Below, one piece after another: positions 27,201 to 33,200 of a stretch of DNA of 64,000 nucleotides. Location: positions 5,441,148 through 5,505,147 of the forward strand of contig CM055837.1 in NCBI GenBank assembly GCA_029582265.1, read 5' to 3'. Position numbers and translations under genes: made by a program. The notes beneath the pieces are model-generated. The model was given only the letters and a program-made list of their open reading frames with translations. It was not told where the DNA came from and made no database searches. The DNA is from Zoroaster sp. YZ-2022 (lineage: Eukaryota > Echinodermata > Asteroidea > Forcipulatida > Zoroasteridae). Position 1 is the stretch's first letter. Each line of letters starts with the position of its first letter.

Positions 27201-30200
27201 TTAAGCTTGGAATTCTGGGAGCCCTTTTTATGCTAATTTTTTCCAGAAAAAAGGGAGGGGCAGCAAACTGTTTTTCTGAAAAAAAGAAGTCCCCTCAAAC
27301 CACCAACACACCCACCCAATCACCCCTGAACCAAACTATTAATTTGTTGAATGAATTTTTTTCTTTAAAATTTTTATTTAAAAAACAGGAACAATTTACA
27401 TCTGAATAGTTGGGGAGGGATGCTTTTGCACAACAGAAATGATTAAGTTTAAGAAAAACATCAACAGATGTAATCTTGCTTAAATGGTGGATGACATATC
27501 GCATATGTAACCCCTTACACTCTAGTGGCTATTGGCCTTGTTTAGGGTGACTGACAGTAAATTAAAAAAAAAATTAAAATTATTATTTTTTTTACAGAGG
27601 AAGTCAGTTGCCGTGTGTCAGGAATTTCTCATTTCATGGATTTTAATGAACAACGTTTTGAGTTCTTGGGTGACTCCAAGTACATCTTAGCTGAAGGTTG
27701 CAATGACAATGAACACAAGTTCCAGGTTATGATTAAAAAGGCACGATCGCCTGCCAAAAATGAGGTGTCTACGGTGGAAGATGTCCATGTACATTATGGC
27801 GACAGGGTGAGAAGCATTTTGTTTTTGTTCCAATTGTTTCTTGTGTTTTTCTTAAAAGCATGGTTCGCAAATGACATCGCAACACTGCTTCTAAAATGTC
27901 TCATATTTGGTCAATTCATCTTTTTATATTTCGTTTCTTTCTTTAAGGTGGTTGAGCTCAAACAAGAACACAAAGTTCTTCTGGATGGAAAGAAGGTTTC
28001 AAATACGCTGAACCTCAACTTTGGTCAAATCAAGCTCTGTCATGTAGGCAATTACTTGGTAAGTACCCCTTTATGAAAAATGTACTGTACTTGGGCAAAT
28101 ACAAAGTGGGGGGGGGGGGAAATAGAAAAGAAGACTGAAGAAAAAAAATTCATTTAACTTTTGTAATTGTCACAAACATTCAAATTATCTTGTTGAAGGC
28201 AACCCGAATGATGAAATTTGTGAAAATTCTGTAAGTTGAGTTATCATGTTACTTCTCTGTTCTAAAGCATATACACGGGTCTCCCCCCCCCCCCCCCTCC
28301 CCCCCCCCCAAAAAAACCCCCAAACAAACAAACAATTTCTCTAAGACAGGAAAAAGTATGATTTTATTAAGATGATGTCTTATCTTTTATCTTAACTGTA
28401 GCTTCTTAGAACTGACTTTGGTATGATAGTGGCCTGGGACGGCATGCATCGTGTACAAGTAAGAATACCAGACATTGTAGCAAAGAAGACATGCGGTCTG
28501 TGTGGTACCTACCAGGGACTTAGTGAGGAAAAGCCCGGATTTATCGACAGTGATGGAAATAAGGTACTATTCTAAGGATTTACAAATGGTTGAGTTTTGC
28601 TTCATGAATGCTGCCATAACAGAAGTCATAAAATGTTCACTTAATTTAAAAAACAATTTTGATAAAGGGGGAAAAACACAATTTTAACTTATTTTTAATT
28701 ACTTCAGAAAAAAATCACATTACAAACTAGTAATACATCGTCGCTAGGCTTTTTTCATCTTGAAGTATTTTTCTTGATTGTCATTTTAAACATGAATTCA
28801 TGCCAGCAGTTTTTGTTTTAGTATGTTCAGAACACTAACTCAATCAACTTTGACCTTGAATGGTTAAAACACTCTTATAATTTTCACCCAAGATTAGATA
28901 AAAATGGGCTCTCAAAGGTTTTATTTAAAAACTTCATCCAACACTTGATGTTTGCTCAGCTTGGTCAAGCTGAACCAAAGATTAGAGAAAAAAGGTTCTC
29001 ATAGGTTTATTAAAAAATGTTCTCTTTTTTTCTTTTTTTTTCTGCTTGAGCAAATCCTTAGGACAATTGATTTGTTTGTAATGATGTTTATCACGATCAT
29101 CTAACTTCCAAGTGACTTCAATAAATATATCAGTTGGAGAATTTAATCCAGTACTGTACAAGTCATCCCAGATTATTCTATGACGAGAAACATTTGTCTT
29201 TATGGCATATTTTAACTTTTATTGCGATGATCTTTTTCCAAGGTTGATGACATGAAATTGTTTGGCTCAAGCTGGCGTGTACCTTCTGATCCTCCATCAT
29301 TTGTTCATACGAATCTTATTGATGTTCCTGCCTGTGTGATGTGGCCAGAGAACTTGTATCTTGCTGAGAGACTGTGTTCCCAGCTGAAAAGTGATGACCA
29401 AACAAGTAAATAATAGATGTTTATCATGTTTGTCAGATACCCTGTATCCAAGTGTAACTATATAGTGGCTGATTCTCATTACATAAAAGGGTCCAGACTA
29501 TTTTTCCTTCCAGCCTCGGTTTGGTCACGTAGGTGTGTATGGAAGAAAATCAAGATGTGATTTATTCGCTTAGCGGTGAATTTGCACCCAGTGTCTTGAT
29601 GATAGCCACTTTTACATCATGTGAGCGTTGTGCATACACTTTATGTGCGTATGTTATGGTACTAAGCGTGCGTCTACTTCTGCTAGCCAATGATTGCTGG
29701 TGATATTCCGCGTCATCAACTGCAAAATACGCCAAACACGATGCACTATCGCTGCCCTTTTGCCCACAGTGGTCTAACAACATGTACCCTCAACGGCTCA
29801 TACACGGTGCGAATAAGGTGAAAACTGTCAATTAAGTCTATCATCTTGACGTCCAGGATTTAACCCAAAAATTGCTAATACAGAAAAAAATATTTTGTGT
29901 AAATTCATAAATTTCTTAACTTTTACCTGTGAAGTTGATAAAACTCGGCAGTAGAATCCCATGACCAAATACAATGCATCTCAGAGTTGGAGTACTGATA
30001 CTCATACTTGTGCTCAAGTACATTGTACTTGTACTCGTAAAAAGTACTTTACTACAAGTCGTGAGTACATTTTTCTAGACCACTTGGCAGTTTGCAACAG
30101 CTATTTGGTCCTGTCAGAACAACAAGGTCATATCTACCAAATGCAACAAGGTCATATGTGCAATAGTGCATAAATTTGCATATATTAAAACAATTGAGTG

Positions 30201-33200
30201 CAACAATGTCGTATCTTCTTCCATAGGTTTTGCGTGTTCATCCTGGAACTCTGTAAAAAGATACGACCTTCCTGCACTGAGAAAAATCCATGTCTGCGAC
30301 AAGATCGTAACTATTTGTTATTTTCTTGTCAACTCCTTTAGGTGCATTTAAGACCTGCTTTTGGAAAGTCAATCCAGAGAAGTACTATGAGAATTGTGTG
30401 TATGACATGTGTGCAACTTTGCCGAGTCAGGAGTACTTGTGCCAAGCTTTTGCGGAATACGCCGACATCTGTCTGGATGAGGGAATTATTATTGAAAACT
30501 GGAGGAGTAGTTTGCCAGGAGGACAGTGTTGTAAGATTTTGCTTTTAAGACATAGCTGCGCTGTTATACTTTATTGAATTTAATTGTATAAATAATAGAT
30601 AAACAATGTCTGATTGAAGGAATGAATTTTCTGTCAATCAAAGCAAGGTTGTCATGTGCCTTTTTTTTACCATATGGTTTTTGTGTGTCCTCTTTTTTTT
30701 GGTGGTGTGCTCCCTTTTTTCCAGACCCTGGATATGCCACTGCTTTTCATCACATCAAGCCAACGATCTATCATTCCATGTTCCATATTAACTCCCTTGA
30801 GGAGCATTTTCTTGGCAGACACTCAAGTAATTTTCCCTCAAAGTTTTGGCATTTATCTAAAAAAGAAAATATTGTTTTTGTTGACAGCTTTGGAATGCCC
30901 CAAAGGACAACAATACAGCACTTGCATTCAGTCTTGTCCTAAATCATGCGGTGATCCCCATGCTGGAAAAGAACCCGTCGACAGGTAAATTAACGTCTAA
31001 CACTATGAATAACTTAACCCTGAAAATCCATTTTACCGTGAAATAAATAGTTCACAGCAATTTCACGATGACACAACACGGTGATAACAGCATGAAGTAC
31101 TCTTGGGATTCCTTCACCGTGAAAACGCTGTGAAAATGCCATAAACTTCTTGTGGCAGTTTTGGGGCAGCTCAGTAATTCTCGAGATTGCTGTGAATTTG
31201 CTGTGAAATCACTGTGAACATTATTGCCAATATCTGAGAGGAAGAGACACCATGAAATTGCCGTGAAATTACGGTGAACTGTTATTTCAAGGCAAAACGG
31301 ATTTTCAGGGTGAAGTTGTTCATAGTGTAATGGGAGGCTTTTTAGATGCTGGTAGCAGTGGATTTGCCAGTCTAATGATACAGATGGCATCGCATGTTCT
31401 TAATAAACAATTTTTCCCTGTGAATAACATGGCACATATTACCATGATAGGGTTTATTGGGGAAAAAATATTTGAAGTAAATTTACTGTATACTGGGTGT
31501 AACAAAAACCATTGATTGAGATTTTTCCCCAGTAAATCAATGTAAATAAGTATTTTTTTTTTTGGGTTAATAACATTATTTGAAATATAGTTTTCATGAT
31601 GTTGAGTACAATGGAAGAGGACTGGTAAATTTGCTGCTTTCTAGTATCTCAAAAGTCTCTGATTGGATATAATATTTTGAGTAAATTTACTGCAAATCTG
31701 TTTGCACAACAATTGATTGAGATTTTTCCTCTAGTATATCAGATCACAATAGTGTAAATAAGTAGAAACTTTACCTTTTTGTTTAATTACATCATTTAAA
31801 ATGTAATTTGTTTACAATATGCAGAGCCTTAGTTTTAATTGATGGAATTCTGGCAGACATTAAAATTACATTAAAATAAACTTTCTGCAGGTGTTATGAG
31901 GGATGTGCTTGCAAACCGGGTGAAGATCTCCGAAACTTCCAAGAAGGTGACCAGTGCTTGCCAGAAGCTAAGTGTGGCTGTGCACGATTGGGCGTCTACT
32001 ATCAGGTTTGATTTACACAGGAATTTAAATAAATAAAAGAAATAAAGATAATTCCTATTGGGTAAGAATATTTTTTAACATAGCACAAAATCTGTCACGA
32101 TGTGATACTGTGCTTGACAGTATCATCCCTGGTCATTGGACTAATTTCAATCCTTAAACTTTCTCAGCTCCCTGGGGAGTATACAGCTCTGTGCTGCCGT
32201 ACTAAGCGCTTCAGTGGCTATAAAAAAAAATCTCATCCCTCACATGATTGCAGACCAACAACATTGGGCTAAATTCAAGCCATAATTAGCTCAAAACAAA
32301 ATTCGGCCATCTGCTCTCTATATTTTTAATCTGCCCTTCAACTTCGACTACAAAGTTAATAAAGAGCCAACCTCTTTTTTATCATGTGAGCTGAAACTTC
32401 AAGTGCATTGAATAGAATTTTTTATTTAAATTATAAAATAAAATTAAAAAATTGATTTTCTTCCTTACATTTAGCCTGGAGAAAGAGTTGTGAACGACAA
32501 GTGTTCTGGACAGTTTGTTTGCCAACCCGGCGGAGACTGGGATGCACACCCTTTGACCTGTGACCCCAATGCTCATTGTGGAGTGGTGAATGACAAACAG
32601 AGCTGCATATGTAACAGTCAATATGTTGGGAATGGGAAAAGATGTTACAGTAAGTTGGATTTTTATTTTTATTTAATTAAAAAAAAAAAATTATTTATCA
32701 CAGTGCAATTGATGATGCATTTGCTGCTGCTGATGATGCATTTGCTGCTGTGAAAAAAACAATTTCGATATTTTTAAGTAAGACTAATTGCGGTGACACC
32801 ATGTGGAATCTCAATTGAGTAGTAATTAGTTCTGAAAAGAACTGGGGGTACAACTCGACATTTCGATCAGTATGCTCTGATCGTCCTCAGGAGAATGCCG
32901 GACTCTGGAAAATGCTGCTGCTTAAGTAGACTGCTGGAGGATCATCCCATGAATGGATGCTGGAGGATTAGTTCGTTGAGGCGCGCAGGCGGGAAACTGA
33001 GACTATGAGACTAGGATCCTAGGGGTTGGGGGAGAGGAGTGTGTGCTCACTGAACTGAATCAGTTGTTAACAATATTTTTATATGAAAGAAATTTTTTTT
33101 CTCTAGACTTTGCAGTTTTTGCAAATGAATTAATGAATGCTCCTGAAGACGATCAGAGCATACTGATCGACATGTTGAGTTGTAACCAACCGGTTCTTTT

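Noticed and set aside
30622..30988. Frames of 106 and 110 codons
   Set aside because: Only the last part (30888-30984) is real, as the TIL 3a exon; the upstream part is intron and a common repeat fragment.
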